Shown here one piece after another: positions 27,493-37,861 of a stretch of DNA of 64,000 nucleotides; the stretch's first letter is position 1, and the number at the start of each line of letters is the position of its first letter. Made by a program: the position numbers and the translations under genes. The notes beneath the pieces were generated by a model, which was given only the letters and a program-made list of their open reading frames with translations, was not told the DNA's origin and ran no database searches. The stretch lies in NCBI GenBank assembly GCA_000702525.1, contig JNIN01000001.1, positions 992,001-1,056,000 on the forward strand. Direction: 5' to 3'. The DNA is from Lachnospiraceae bacterium AC2012 (GTDB lineage: Bacteria > Bacillota > Clostridia > Lachnospirales > Lachnospiraceae).

Positions 27493-28347
27493 CTATGATA
27501 TCTTCTTTTTATTTTTGTCTCGCTTTTTCAGCTGTATGTATTCATATCTGGACCAAACACCAGAATAGATAATATTTCGAAGAACACCACTGTTCATAAG
27601 AACCGGCATACGTTCGAAGGATTTTGCACACTCTGACATCAGTGCTGTCATCGTCTGCTGCATACATACTTCATAACTTGCTTCACATGACTGATACATC
27701 GCAATCAACGGATTGTATGCACCCTTCTTCTCATCTTTCTCTCTGTCTTCATATGCATCTAATACATAGATAAACTTACCAAGATAGAATCCCATATTAC
27801 GCAGATCATTATTCCAGATATCGTCATCACGCCACTGGAAAATCTCAGCCATCACTTCCCCTGTATAATTCGATACTTTATCCAGGTTCGATTCCATTGC
27901 CTTCTCTGCGCGATTAAGCTTTAAGATGTATTCCTCGATGGCATGTACCTGACGAGGATACTCTTCCTTAATCTGTTTATAGATTGGACGGAGAGAATCG
28001 CCGAAACGTTTCTTCGTACGATTTCCATCATCCTTATAATCATCCATAAGATTGTAGTAGCTGAGAACAATGTCCATCGCTGCCGCATAGCGAAGCGCTT
28101 CATTTCTGACACTGTACTTCTTGGTCATCGGATGGAAGTGGCAGAAAAACCGTTCTTCCTCTTCTGGTAGCTCATATAATCCTGATAACAGTATTCCAAG
28201 GAATGCTGAATCATAATTCAATAACACCTGCCCCTTGGCCCCGGCAAACTCGCGCAACTCTCTGCAAAGACCACAATAATATTTCTGATATATTTTTCTA
28301 TCCTGTTCGGACAATTCGTCCCGATTTACATTGACATATCCAAACAT
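27493..28347 (-). CDS. DUF5685 family protein
   Basis: A 284-aa soluble, helix-rich protein. It opens [16 protein letters not shown] and has the family's Cys pair near residue 30 ([11 protein letters not shown]), a FFCHFHP motif near 68, and an all-helical body with acidic DDYKDD and [17 protein letters not shown] segments. The helical fold with Asp-rich clusters recalls prenyl-synthase-like proteins, but no activity is established. It lies between a zinc-ribbon protein and the DnaJ-like protein with gaps of about 10 bp. Confidence 0.82.
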   Translation of the reverse strand: MFGYVNVNRDELSEQDRKIYQKYYCGLCRELREFAGAKGQVLLNYDSAFLGILLSGLYELPEEEERFFCHFHPMTKKYSVRNEALRYAAAMDIVLSYYNLMDDYKDDGNRTKKRFGDSLRPIYKQIKEEYPRQVHAIEEYILKLNRAEKAMESNLDKVSNYTGEVMAEIFQWRDDDIWNNDLRNMGFYLGKFIYVLDAYEDREKDEKKGAYNPLIAMYQSCEASYEVCMQQTMTALMSECAKSFERMPVLMNSGVLRNIIYSGVWSRYEYIQLKKRDKNKKKIS

Positions 28348-28358
28348 TCTTTATTACC

Positions 28359-28790
28359 TCATGACTTCTTAATAAATCTTGTAGAACATCTCTTACAAGT
28401 AATCTCAATCTTGCCATGTCCCTTTGGTACCCTAAGCTTTTGATGGCAATTCGGGCACTTATAAAAACGATAATACTTCCTCTGTGAAAACCAATTGGCT
28501 ACTTTACGAATGGTAGACTGCCATTTGAATTCTACCTTATTCAGAAACGGACGAATTCGATCCGTAATTTGAAGATACCTCTGATTCTCCAGATATCTCT
28601 TAGAAATATTTCTAGACATCATTCGAAAGTAACTATAGATTATTAAAAGCAACGCCAATAAATAAACCATAGCCGAATGTGTAAGCATCGTTGTCAGCAT
28701 CAATAGCAATGCAAGCCATGTCGTTGCTCTGCCCAATTGATCGACACCATTTCTACCAACCATAAAGCGCATCATCTTGTCTCTAAACAT
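28359..28790 (-). CDS. Small membrane protein with C-terminal zinc ribbon
   Basis: About 143 aa. The start at 28790 (MFRDKMMRFMVGRNGVDQLG) is preferred over an upstream ATG because an AAGGTGG site precedes it and the Arg-rich N-terminus is characteristic of such proteins in this family of bacteria. Two membrane segments (TWLALLLMLTTML and MVYLLALLLIIYSYF) are followed by a basic cytoplasmic part and a four-cysteine ribbon (CPNCHQKLRVPKG...CKRC). The function is unknown; the ribbon suggests binding to nucleic acid or protein. It is the first gene of the three-gene unit with DUF5685 and the DnaJ-like protein. Confidence 0.75.
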   Translation of the reverse strand: MFRDKMMRFMVGRNGVDQLGRATTWLALLLMLTTMLTHSAMVYLLALLLIIYSYFRMMSRNISKRYLENQRYLQITDRIRPFLNKVEFKWQSTIRKVANWFSQRKYYRFYKCPNCHQKLRVPKGHGKIEITCKRCSTRFIKKS

Positions 28791-28948
28791 AAAAACCAAC
28801 CACCTTATAATAAAATAGAGAGAGCCCATCTAAGAGCTCTCCCCTTGCACCTTTAATAAGACTTTATATGGAAACCGGCGCATAGTCAAGGCATCCGATT
28901 CCTTTTAATAAAAGTTTTAGATTCTATTCAAACAGTGTACACAAATCC

Positions 28949-30073
28949 TTAAAACAATTTTACTTTTTGTTCCATCAGTGATCGATCATAAGCATATTTC
29001 ACAGCAGTCTCTGCAGAAATACGACTTCTCATATAAAGTTCGTAAATGGCATCGTCCATCAGGGACATACCTGCGCCCTGAAATCTCTCCATCAATTGCG
29101 GAATCTGCTGAATCTTATTTCCCTTAATCGCCTCTTGGATTGTAGGATTTTTCAGCATAATTTCAAATGCTGCCACACGACCTTCACTATTCATTCGTGG
29201 CATCAATTGCTGCGTAATAATGCATTCTAGCACCATAGAAAGCTGCACACGAATCTGCTGTTGCTGATGCGGTGGGAAAACTTCAATCAAACGATACAGC
29301 GAATCCACGGTATTATTCGTATGAAGAGATGAGATTACCAGGTGACCCGTCTCTGCTGCGAGAATCGCCATCTGGATGGTCTCCATATCCTGTAATTCCC
29401 CGACGAAGATCACATCCGAATCCTGTCGAAGCGCGGCTTCCAATGCGGCATGATAGCTCTTGGTATCCGTACCAATCTCACGCTGCAAAACCATGGAACG
29501 TCCATGCTTTAACAGATATTCAATCGGGTCCTCCACCGTAATGATGGATTTGGTATAAGTATTTGCAATCTGCTCAATGAGAGCGGCAATTGTCGTCGAT
29601 TTACCCGTACTTACAGAACCCGTGACTAGAACCAGTCCCTTGGACAGATTCGTTAAATCAACCACCGGCTTCGGCAGGCCAAGTTCTGTTGGATCCGGGA
29701 TATCAACCAGGAGGAGTCGAAGCGACATCGCATAGGTATTTCTCTGCCGAAATACATTAATTCGAATACGACTAAATCCCGTAATCGAATATGCAAAATC
29801 CAATTCGCCTCGTTCCTTTAATTCTTTCATCTGGTTCGATGAAAGCATAGTATCTAACATGGAGTCTATTTCATATGGTTTGAAGTATCGATCGGGAAGA
29901 GGCACAAGTTCACCATCAATGCGAAACAGTACCGGACTCGCCGGTGCAAGATGGATATCCGATGCGTTACGAATCTTCGCTTCTCGAAGAATCTCAATCA
30001 ATCCCTCGAGCTTTGCTTCCTGCCTCGCACGGACTTCTTCATTTATCTCTTCTCTCTCTTCAAAATCTGCCAT
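28949..30073 (-). CDS. PilT-like type IV pilus retraction ATPase
   Basis: About 374 aa. The start at 30073 (MADFEEREEIN) follows TAGGGAG; an upstream ATG would lie against the 3' end of rnpB. An N-terminal PAS-like domain precedes the ATPase core with Walker A VTGSVSTGKSTT, the acidic Asp box (ITVEDPIEYLL), Walker B as VIFVGELQDMET and the His box HLVISSLHTN. The Walker B region is usually VGEMRD; here it is GELQD. No other pilus genes lie in the window, so this is an orphan PilT by position. It could retract pili encoded elsewhere. Confidence 0.87.
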   Translation of the reverse strand: MADFEEREEINEEVRARQEAKLEGLIEILREAKIRNASDIHLAPASPVLFRIDGELVPLPDRYFKPYEIDSMLDTMLSSNQMKELKERGELDFAYSITGFSRIRINVFRQRNTYAMSLRLLLVDIPDPTELGLPKPVVDLTNLSKGLVLVTGSVSTGKSTTIAALIEQIANTYTKSIITVEDPIEYLLKHGRSMVLQREIGTDTKSYHAALEAALRQDSDVIFVGELQDMETIQMAILAAETGHLVISSLHTNNTVDSLYRLIEVFPPHQQQQIRVQLSMVLECIITQQLMPRMNSEGRVAAFEIMLKNPTIQEAIKGNKIQQIPQLMERFQGAGMSLMDDAIYELYMRSRISAETAVKYAYDRSLMEQKVKLF

Positions 30074-30099
30074 AGCACTCCCTAATTTTATATTCAAAA

Positions 30100-30437
30100 G
30101 AGCCTGTCATGAGCCGGGTTATGTCTAGAGTGATCATCTATCTAGAATGACTGTCGCCAGCCATTTCAAGCGACCAACCTGGAGCTGGCGGGCCACGTCA
30201 ATGCTCCGTTTCGGTCTTGCTTCGAATGGGGTTTACATATGCCCCGCCTGTTACCAGACGGGCGGTAGTCTCTTACACTGCCTTTCCACCCTTACTGCCT
30301 AAGCAGCGGTTTATTTCTGTTGCACTTTCCTTGGGGTCACCCCCACCGGACGTTATCCGGCATCCTGCCCTGTGAAGCCCGGACTTTCCTCACCTGCGGT
30401 CTTTCGACACTTGCAGCCGCGATCACTTAACAGACTC
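30100..30437 (-). ncRNA. rnpB: RNase P RNA, bacterial class A
   Basis: The catalytic RNA that matures the 5' ends of tRNAs. On the minus strand the conserved core is plain: GAGGAAAGTCCGGGC with the adjoining GCAGG (P4 and CR I), AGGGTGGAAAGGCAG, and the 3' AACCCGGCT. The ends GAGTCTGTTAAG (about 30437) and CATGACAGGCTC (about 30100) pair to form P1, followed by TTTT, which probably ends the transcript. Its length of about 338 nt is somewhat short for class A. The PilT-like gene begins only about 27 bp farther on. Confidence 0.95.
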
Positions 30438-30448
30438 TTTTATACAAA

Positions 30449-32098
30449 TTATAAATTGAAAATTCCACCACCAATAAATTCTCGCACAAGAGAAGTACTA
30501 CTGATACTCTCCGGCGGAATCGGAAGGAAATAATCAAGTAACTTCAAGAGACGGTTTGCTTCGTCATATTCCGGAGCACCTTTCTCTATCGCATACAGCT
30601 GTGGCTGCGCGTATAATTTTAACACAGACATCTCATAAATCAAGGCCGAATTGAACATTACGTCCGCTTGTTCCTGAAACGGGAAGATATTCATACGTTC
30701 TCCACGCCTTACACTATCCCACATCGCAATCGTCTCCTGCGCCGATGTTCCCCTGGTTCTGGCATCTCTTACGATACGTCGAATCAGGCGTCCATCCGTC
30801 GTAGACAGCGGATTATGTTCATCGATACTAAGCTGTGTTAATGCACTGATATAAATCTTATATTTACTTTCTGCCGGCAAGCTCTCGGTCATTCGTTCAT
30901 TCAATCCGTGAATTCCTTCGATTACAAGAATATCATTCTCACCCAATTGCATATAATGATCCCGATATTCTCCCTTGCCAATAATGAAATTAAACGTTGG
31001 CAAAAGTACTCTCTCACCACGTAACAACCTCTGCATATGGTCATTAAATTCATCGATTTTCAAACCTTCGATGCTCTCAAAATCCTTCTCTCCGAATTCA
31101 TCCAATGGCATCTCACTTCTCGGTTTGTAATAGTCATCCAGACTCAGTGGATGTGGATGCGCTCCCAGCGCACGAAGCTGCGTCGAAAGACGATGCGCAA
31201 AGGTCGTCTTTCCGGATGAGGATGGTCCCGCAATCAAGACAAATTTACGAGATGGATTGGAAATGATTTCTCTTGCCAATTCCCCAATCCGCGCCTCCAT
31301 CAGAGCTTCCTGCATCAGGATAATATCATTCGCTTTCCCTGCTGCAATGGCATCATTTAATGCGCCCACTGTTGGAATCTCCATCGTATCGGACCATTTC
31401 TTATTGGTCTTAAGTACCTGGAACAATTTCTGTGCCGGGTGAAACATCGCAACCTCTCTGGTATGCTTTAAATCCGGGAATTGCAATACAAACCCTTCAT
31501 CGTATGGGAAGATATCAAAATATCTCAGATACCCTGTCGACGGTGCCATATAGCCGTAGAAATAATCCTTGATTCCATCCAGTTCATAGATATTGATATT
31601 GGAGGATGAACGATAACGCAACAACCGGTCTTTATTGTTCATACCGGCTTCGCGAAACATACTTCTCGCATCGTCGGTTCGCATCGTATATTTCTCCATC
31701 GGAAGATCCTGAAGGACAAGATCCTTCATGATTTTCTTCAGTTCCCGAAGTTCATCATCGGACAACACTCTGCCATCAGACATCTGGCAATAATATCCCT
31801 GTCCAATGGAATATAACACCTTCACATCCGCTGGCTTCTCTCCTAAGAGAATCGAAAGCGCCTTCTGCATCATGAAAATAACGGATCTTCGATAGGTTCT
31901 CTGTCCATTCTCCTGCGCCGTCGTCACAAATTCGAGAACGCCGTCCTCGGAAGGCGCATTCCATAATTCCCGTAGTTTATTTTGAAATACTGCCAATACA
32001 ATATCGTCCGGATATTGATCCTGTACTCTCTCTGATAGTTCCTGAAATGTTGTACCCTCCGGTACTTTCCATTCCTCATCACGCCATTTGATCTTCAT
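30449..32098 (-). CDS. TGS/ThrRS-like domain fused to uridine kinase
   Basis: About 549 aa. The start at 32098 (MKIKWRDEEWKVPEG) follows GGGTGAG; upstream codons lack a ribosome site. The first 60 residues resemble a TGS domain, the next 120 a threonyl-tRNA-synthetase-like second additional domain, and residues from about 285 onward are a phosphoribulokinase/uridine-kinase domain with Walker A GPSSSGKTTFAHRL and a SLDDYYKPRSEMP lid motif. This fusion is known in Clostridia and is annotated as uridine kinase, but its real substrate has not been settled to my knowledge. It stands between rnpB and the nif3 gene. Confidence 0.85.
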   Translation of the reverse strand: MKIKWRDEEWKVPEGTTFQELSERVQDQYPDDIVLAVFQNKLRELWNAPSEDGVLEFVTTAQENGQRTYRRSVIFMMQKALSILLGEKPADVKVLYSIGQGYYCQMSDGRVLSDDELRELKKIMKDLVLQDLPMEKYTMRTDDARSMFREAGMNNKDRLLRYRSSSNINIYELDGIKDYFYGYMAPSTGYLRYFDIFPYDEGFVLQFPDLKHTREVAMFHPAQKLFQVLKTNKKWSDTMEIPTVGALNDAIAAGKANDIILMQEALMEARIGELAREIISNPSRKFVLIAGPSSSGKTTFAHRLSTQLRALGAHPHPLSLDDYYKPRSEMPLDEFGEKDFESIEGLKIDEFNDHMQRLLRGERVLLPTFNFIIGKGEYRDHYMQLGENDILVIEGIHGLNERMTESLPAESKYKIYISALTQLSIDEHNPLSTTDGRLIRRIVRDARTRGTSAQETIAMWDSVRRGERMNIFPFQEQADVMFNSALIYEMSVLKLYAQPQLYAIEKGAPEYDEANRLLKLLDYFLPIPPESISSTSLVREFIGGGIFNL

Positions 32099-32181
32099 GT
32101 ACTCACCCACTTTTCTGTCATACCGACGAGACCGTAATCTATACAAGCATCACATTAACAGTTACAAAACAAAGAAAAAGC

Positions 32182-32955
32182 CTAAACGACATAAAACGGT
32201 TCCTTCTTTGGTTCTTCTATAACTTCGATGGAAGGGAAATATCCACGCATCTCGTTCGCCATATAGGAAATGAACAGATGCTCTACACCGTAGTGACCAG
32301 CGTCAATCACCATCAAGCCCTTCTGATTTGCATCAATTCCGGAATGATGATCTACATCTCCCGTCACCAGCACGTCTGCGCCCTTCGAAATGGCAAGATC
32401 CATCTCGCTCTTTCCAGAGCCCGGAAGAATCGCTACTCGTTTCAACAACGTCGCCGGTTCACCAAAAACTTTCACCGACTGAATCTGCAATTTATCGCGA
32501 ACCAGCATCGCATAATCACGAAGTGTCATTTCCTCTGGTAAATCACCAACACTTCCGATTCCCTTGCCATCTTCCAGGCAAACATCCAATACCTCTGTTG
32601 CCTCTAATCCAAGACAACGATCCACAAGGTCTCCCATGCCATGAATATCGAAATTCGTATGCATCGCATAGACAGCTATATGGTGCTCTGCCAAGCGCAA
32701 AATCTTATGGCCAATGAAATCCGATGCCACGATTCTCTTCATACCTGAGAAAATCATAGGATGGTGCGTAACAATCAGATCTGCACCACTGGAAATCGCA
32801 TGTTCCACTACTTCGTCCGTCGCATCCAATGCAACATAGACTTTGTTCACATCCCATGCTTCATCTCCCAATAACAATCCTACATTGTCCCAGGAACAGG
32901 CATCCTCTTGTGGAATCGCAGCTTCTAATCTACGAATAATCTCTCTTACCAGCAT
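32182..32955 (-). CDS. Nif3-like dinuclear metal-centre protein
   Basis: A 257-aa NIF3/YqfO-family protein. Metal-binding residues are in VTHHPMIFSG (two His), VYAMHTNFD and the C-terminal IDAGHYGVEHLF. The DNVGLLLGD motif near residue 25 is diagnostic. It is the short form, without the PII-like insertion of B. subtilis YqfO. It has been proposed to be a GTP cyclohydrolase I type 2 or a metal chaperone; the activity is uncertain. It follows trmK by 43 bp, the usual order in Firmicutes. Confidence 0.92.
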   Translation of the reverse strand: MLVREIIRRLEAAIPQEDACSWDNVGLLLGDEAWDVNKVYVALDATDEVVEHAISSGADLIVTHHPMIFSGMKRIVASDFIGHKILRLAEHHIAVYAMHTNFDIHGMGDLVDRCLGLEATEVLDVCLEDGKGIGSVGDLPEEMTLRDYAMLVRDKLQIQSVKVFGEPATLLKRVAILPGSGKSEMDLAISKGADVLVTGDVDHHSGIDANQKGLMVIDAGHYGVEHLFISYMANEMRGYFPSIEVIEEPKKEPFYVV

Positions 32956-32998
32956 TTATACCCTCGATTCCTCTAAAACAAACGAATTCGTACTATCT

Positions 32999-33727
32999 TT
33001 ATTTTAACAATTCTTGTAACAATTGTATCTTGTTTTCCACAATTTTTCTTCTTGTGAGAATTCTCTCCTCGTCAAGATCTGGCAGTTTGGAAAGAATCGT
33101 CTCTTCCCGCTTTAAATCCTTCTTCAGATACTTCATCAACACGGGATGATGCGATGCAAGAAGCATCGGTCCATAGAGGAGTTCCGCTTCTGTATAAGGC
33201 TTGCTCTCATCTGTACGAAGATTTTTATATTCTTCCTCCGACAATTGACTCTTATGCACGAGTTTCATCATCGGATAGAATTTTCCATCCTCTTCTACCA
33301 TATCCTCCGAAACCAGGACAAAGCCCTGCGAGAACACGAATTTACGTACTTCATCAATTTCGGATTGTGGCTGCAGAATCAATTCCTTCAGCTGCTGACA
33401 TACAGCTAAGCCTTCGGTAAGAATATGAATCGTAACATTTCCACCCATACCAGCAATTAAAACTGCATCTGCTTCTCCCGCAGAAAGGGCAGCGACGCCA
33501 TCGGATAATCTGGTCTCGATGGCATCGGACAATCCAAATTCTGCAATATGCGTCTTCGCCCGATCGAGTGGTCCCTCGCGAAGATCCATCGCAATGGCTC
33601 GTTCACAAGTCTCACTCTGCACAAGATAAATCGGTAGAAAACCATGATCTGTTCCAACGTCACAGAATGTTTTGCAAGAGCTGACAAGATTTGCCAGCGC
33701 CTGCATACGTTTTGATAAATGAATCAT
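32999..33727 (-). CDS. trmK: tRNA (adenine22-N1)-methyltransferase
   Basis: A 242-aa class I methyltransferase of the TrmK family, which modifies A22 of tRNA in Gram-positive bacteria. It begins with the typical LSKRMQALANLVSSCKTFCDVGTDHG, followed by AIAMDLREGPL and the catalytic-site-like AVLIAGMGGNV. The C-terminal coiled coil ends LQELLK. It lies 9 bp after rpoD and before nif3, the conserved arrangement. Confidence 0.95.
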   Translation of the reverse strand: MIHLSKRMQALANLVSSCKTFCDVGTDHGFLPIYLVQSETCERAIAMDLREGPLDRAKTHIAEFGLSDAIETRLSDGVAALSAGEADAVLIAGMGGNVTIHILTEGLAVCQQLKELILQPQSEIDEVRKFVFSQGFVLVSEDMVEEDGKFYPMMKLVHKSQLSEEEYKNLRTDESKPYTEAELLYGPMLLASHHPVLMKYLKKDLKREETILSKLPDLDEERILTRRKIVENKIQLLQELLK

Positions 33728-33736
33728 CTGCCTATC

Positions 33737-34894
33737 CTATTCTAAGTAATCCTTGAGCTTTCTGCTTCGGCTTGGATGACGAAGCTTGCGAAGTGCCTTA
33801 GCTTCGATCTGACGAATACGCTCACGAGTTACATTGAATTCCTTACCAACTTCTTCCAAAGTTCTGCTACGTCCATCTTCCAGACCGAAACGAAGAATCA
33901 GAACCTTCTGCTCACGATCTGTCAATGTCTCGAGAACTTCCCCTAACTGCTCCTTGAGCAATGTAAAGGTTGCTGCATCTGCAGGTACTGGGACATTATC
34001 ATCCTGAATGAAATCGCCAAGATGAGAATCTTCTTCTTCACCGATTGGTGTTTCTAAAGATACTGGTTCCTGAGAAATCTTAAGGATTTCACGTACACGC
34101 TCTACTGGCATATCCATCTTCTCTGCGATTTCTTCTGGCACTGGTTCACGACCAAGTTCCTGAAGGAGCTGTCTGGATACACGGATTAACTTGTTAATAG
34201 TTTCTACCATATGTACCGGAATACGGATGGTACGAGCCTGATCTGCAATCGCTCTTGTGATTGCCTGACGAATCCACCATGTAGCATAAGTAGAGAACTT
34301 GTAACCCTTACGGTAATCGAACTTCTCAACCGCCTTAATCAAACCAAGGTTACCTTCCTGAATCAAATCAAGGAATAACATACCACGACCTACATAACGC
34401 TTAGCGATACTTACTACCAGACGAAGGTTTGCTTCTGCAAGACGCTGCTTTGCAGCTTCATCGCCTTCTTCCATACGCTTTGCAAGTTCGATTTCTTCTT
34501 CTGCAGAAAGAAGAGGCACCTTACCGATTTCCTTTAAGTACATACGTACCGGATCTTCGATGCTGACACCATCTGGAACAGAGAGGTCAATCTTATCCAT
34601 CTCGATTTCTTCATCGTCATCATCTGGAATAAATCCATCTTCATCTGGTACCGGAGCATCCTTCTGAATTTCGATATGATTCTTCTCGAAGAATTCTAAA
34701 ATCTGCTCTAACTGCTCTGGGTTTGGCTGAATATCTCTAAAAGCATCACTGATCTGATCATAAGCAAGTGAGTTATTTGTCTCCTTTGCCATCTTCAGAA
34801 GGTCCATGAGCTTCTGCTCTAATGCTTCTTTATCGATTTCCTTTCTTCCACCCTTCTTTGCGGAAGTCTTCTTAGTTTTCTTTTCTTCTGCCAT
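33737..34894 (-). CDS. rpoD: Primary sigma factor (sigma-A/RpoD)
   Basis: Housekeeping sigma factor, 385 aa. A Lys-rich N-terminus and an acidic linker ([16 protein letters not shown]) precede region 1.2 ([21 protein letters not shown]), region 2 ([29 protein letters not shown], the -10 recognition helix), region 3 and region 4 ([30 protein letters not shown], the -35 HTH). It is co-transcribed with dnaG 15 bp upstream. The promoters called in this window (TTGACA / TATAAT-like) fit its consensus. Confidence 0.98.
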   Translation of the reverse strand: MAEEKKTKKTSAKKGGRKEIDKEALEQKLMDLLKMAKETNNSLAYDQISDAFRDIQPNPEQLEQILEFFEKNHIEIQKDAPVPDEDGFIPDDDDEEIEMDKIDLSVPDGVSIEDPVRMYLKEIGKVPLLSAEEEIELAKRMEEGDEAAKQRLAEANLRLVVSIAKRYVGRGMLFLDLIQEGNLGLIKAVEKFDYRKGYKFSTYATWWIRQAITRAIADQARTIRIPVHMVETINKLIRVSRQLLQELGREPVPEEIAEKMDMPVERVREILKISQEPVSLETPIGEEEDSHLGDFIQDDNVPVPADAATFTLLKEQLGEVLETLTDREQKVLILRFGLEDGRSRTLEEVGKEFNVTRERIRQIEAKALRKLRHPSRSRKLKDYLE

Positions 34895-34909
34895 GATAAT
34901 CTCCTAATC

Positions 34910-36688
34910 TTATACATTAAATTTGATTCGCTTCATCTTCTCTAGAAGCTTTTTATTTTCAACAATTCGAGTCAAAGCGTCTATGTCAGACGGATCGAGA
35001 TTCTTTCGATCCTGCTCCATGCTGTTTTTCTTCACACGAAGCACCGTCTCCCTCAACGCCTTTTCCTTATCCGAATCAGACGAAAGTTCACCAACGGTTG
35101 TATTAAAAATGGCTGCTACCAGTCGCTGCTGTTCCTCTTCCTGGAACATACTGACGATTCTGGCCGGATTAACCGCACCACTTTCTGCAATTTGTTTGTA
35201 TACCTCTTCTGCCACCTGGCGATATACACCTTCTGAGAAGTCTTTCGCATCAACATAAGGCGAAATCAACTCATATACCTTTGGATTCTCACAAATCCAA
35301 GTGAGCAATAATCGCTCTGACTTCTGCATACCGTCCTGCTTTGGCTTTGGCTGAATTCCGGACTTCAGAGGCTTCCGCTCTTCTTTCCTTACAATTCCGC
35401 CCTTGCCCGCTCTGGAAATGATTAATTTCTGCAGGTTTTGCAGACTGAAATTATATTGTTTCGCAACTGCTTCCGCGTAATTATTTCTCTCAATCTCTTC
35501 CGGAAATTCCAAGATCATATCGGCAATCGCAACCTGATACGCCGTTTTGCTTTCCGGATCGCTCATATCATATTGATCCTGCAGCATCCGAATACGGAAC
35601 ATAAAACTATTCTCTGCCTCATCAATACGCTTCTGATACTCCTCTGCACCAAGCGCCTTGATAAATTCATCCGGATCCTTATAAGGTCGCATATTGATAA
35701 CCTTACAGGTGAGTCCCACTTCTTTCAGGATGGGGATTGCTCGAAGCGCTGCTTTCACGCCGGCACCATCACTATCGTAGCTCAGGTAAATCTCTTTACC
35801 ATAACGCTTCAACAGATTTGCATGACCCGACGTAAGTGCCGTTCCAAGCGAAGCGCAGGCATTATCGAATCCCGCCTGATGCAAAGCAATCACATCCATA
35901 TAACCTTCGCATAGAATCAATTGCTCCCGATGCGTCTTCTTCGCAAGATAAAGGCCAAAGAGATTTCGACTCTTATCGAAAATCATCGTCTCCGGTGAGT
36001 TCAGATATTTCGGCTCACCATCGCCCATCACACGGCCACCAAATGCGATGACACGACCATTCATATCCATAATCGGGAACATCGCTCTATTCCAGAACTT
36101 ATCATGTCCACCTCGCTCGTCCAAGGTAACCAGCCCACTATCTTTCAGGATTTGGTCCGAATATCCTTTGGACTTCAGATACTTATACAAATCATTGCTA
36201 TACTGATCTGCATATCCCAGGCCGAACTTCTGCATCGTCTCCGGTGAAAGTTCACGCTTGATGAAATAATCCATCGCCCGTTGTCCTCTTGGGCTTCGAA
36301 GCATCGAATAGAAATATTTCGCCGCCTCTTTATTAATCTCAAGAAGCTGCGTACGTTTATCCTGCCTCATCTTCTCTTCCGCCGTCATCTCCCGTTGTGG
36401 CAATTCGATACCGGCTCTATCAGCCAGCATCTCCATTGCTTCCGGGAAGGACATATTCTCGTGGTTCATAAGGAAGGTAATGACATTACCTCCCGCACCA
36501 CAACCAAAGCAGTAATACATCTGCTTACTTGGCGTTACAGAAAAGGATGGCGTCTTCTCATTATGAAAGGGACATAACCCGAAATAGGTACTTCCCCTTT
36601 TTTGTAAATGCACATATTGGGAAACTATATCGACGATATCATTCCTGGAACGAACCTCTTCGACTAGTTCATCCGAATAAAATGGCAT
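34910..36688 (-). CDS. dnaG: DNA primase
   Basis: Makes RNA primers for replication. The 592 aa have the CHC2 zinc-binding domain (CPFHNEKTPSFSV and CFGCGAGG), the RNA-polymerase core with the EGYMDVIAL toprim glutamate and the SYDSDGAG aspartates, and a C-terminal helical region for DnaB contact. The start ATG at 36688 (MPFYSDELVEEVR) stands behind TTGGAGG; a TTG two codons upstream was not chosen. It lies between dgt and rpoD. Confidence 0.97.
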   Translation of the reverse strand: MPFYSDELVEEVRSRNDIVDIVSQYVHLQKRGSTYFGLCPFHNEKTPSFSVTPSKQMYYCFGCGAGGNVITFLMNHENMSFPEAMEMLADRAGIELPQREMTAEEKMRQDKRTQLLEINKEAAKYFYSMLRSPRGQRAMDYFIKRELSPETMQKFGLGYADQYSNDLYKYLKSKGYSDQILKDSGLVTLDERGGHDKFWNRAMFPIMDMNGRVIAFGGRVMGDGEPKYLNSPETMIFDKSRNLFGLYLAKKTHREQLILCEGYMDVIALHQAGFDNACASLGTALTSGHANLLKRYGKEIYLSYDSDGAGVKAALRAIPILKEVGLTCKVINMRPYKDPDEFIKALGAEEYQKRIDEAENSFMFRIRMLQDQYDMSDPESKTAYQVAIADMILEFPEEIERNNYAEAVAKQYNFSLQNLQKLIISRAGKGGIVRKEERKPLKSGIQPKPKQDGMQKSERLLLTWICENPKVYELISPYVDAKDFSEGVYRQVAEEVYKQIAESGAVNPARIVSMFQEEEQQRLVAAIFNTTVGELSSDSDKEKALRETVLRVKKNSMEQDRKNLDPSDIDALTRIVENKKLLEKMKRIKFNV

Positions 36689-36733
36689 AGCCAACCTCCA
36701 ACTTCTAGTTCTAAATATTTGTCAAATCAGGAT

Positions 36734-37759
36734 TTAATCTCCATCCACATCCCATGACTTTGGCATAAAGTATTCACAGAATTTGGTAGATGCATATTGA
36801 TCGGTCATACCGGAGATATAATCCGCAATCACACGATCTTTCGATGCCTCTCCCATCTCTACTGCCTGATAGAATTTCTTCGGCATATCTTCTGGAACAT
36901 CCTGATAATATTCATATAACATCTTCAGCATTCGACGTGCCTTGACCTCTTCCCCCTTCGCAACCGGGTTCGTATAAACCTGCTGATACATAAAGGTTCG
37001 AAGATCCATCATCGCCTGAAATACCTCGGTCGACATCTTGATGTCTGGCGTTCCCATCGAATTCATAATGACATCATGAATCATATGATCCAATCTTGAT
37101 TTTGCATCAAAACCAAGGGTCTTACGAATCTCTAAGGGAATATCCTCCTCGGAAATGATATGTGCGCGAATACTATCATCTATATCCGCATGGATATAGG
37201 CTAATTTATCCGAAAGTCGCACAATCTTCCCTTCTGGAGTTGCAGGTTCCGTGCTCATCTGATGATTTCGAATTCCATCTCTAACCTCCCAGGTCAGATT
37301 CAATCCTCTTCCATCATTTTCGAGTTTTTCAACAATACGAACGCTCTGCTCATTGTGCTTAAAACCCTCTTTGCAGCACTCGTTCAAAACTTTCTCACCC
37401 GCATGTCCATAAGGCGTATGTCCCAGATCATGCCCGAGTGCAATCGCCTCGACCAGATCCTCATTCATGCGAAGTGCCTTCGCAATCGTTCTGGCATTTT
37501 GCGAAACTTCCAACGTATGTGACAGACGGGTTCTATAATGATCCCCCAGTGGTGTCAAAAAGACCTGTGTCTTATTCTTAAGTCTCCGAAAAGCCTTACA
37601 ATGCAAGATTCGATCTCTGTCTCGCTGGAATAAGGGACGAATATCACACTGTGGTTCCTCCATCTCACGACCCTTGGAATTCACACTTAACGTTGCAAAT
37701 TCACTGAGTGTCTCTCGTTCCATCATTTCTATTGTTTCTCGTATAAGCGTAACCAACAC
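36734..37759 (-). CDS. dGTP triphosphohydrolase-like HD-domain protein
   Basis: A 341-aa member of the dGTPase type 2/3 family, which hydrolyses dNTPs to nucleoside and triphosphate. The HD metal site is visible as TRLSHTLEV (first His), ALGHDLGHTPYGHAGE (HD pair) and a later DKLAYIHADIDD aspartate. The start is unclear: GTG at 37759 overlaps the GGGAGG ribosome site, and TTG at 37756 is almost as close. Family N-termini begin near this place. It precedes dnaG by 45 bp in the conserved dgt-dnaG-rpoD order. Confidence 0.92.
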   Translation of the reverse strand: MLVTLIRETIEMMERETLSEFATLSVNSKGREMEEPQCDIRPLFQRDRDRILHCKAFRRLKNKTQVFLTPLGDHYRTRLSHTLEVSQNARTIAKALRMNEDLVEAIALGHDLGHTPYGHAGEKVLNECCKEGFKHNEQSVRIVEKLENDGRGLNLTWEVRDGIRNHQMSTEPATPEGKIVRLSDKLAYIHADIDDSIRAHIISEEDIPLEIRKTLGFDAKSRLDHMIHDVIMNSMGTPDIKMSTEVFQAMMDLRTFMYQQVYTNPVAKGEEVKARRMLKMLYEYYQDVPEDMPKKFYQAVEMGEASKDRVIADYISGMTDQYASTKFCEYFMPKSWDVDGD

Positions 37760-37861
37760 CTCCCTCTAAAAAAAGGAAACATCTTCTCACATAATATTAA
37801 TTACGCAAAGAAAAGACATTTCCTTTTTATTTTTCATATTTTTTAAATTTTTTGAAAAAAT

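Noticed and set aside
37762-37850. Terminator between the HD-GYP and dGTPase genes
   Set aside because: AAAAAGGAAA and TTTCCTTTTT are complementary but about 40 bp apart, and the stem is short and AT-rich, so it is not a convincing intrinsic terminator.
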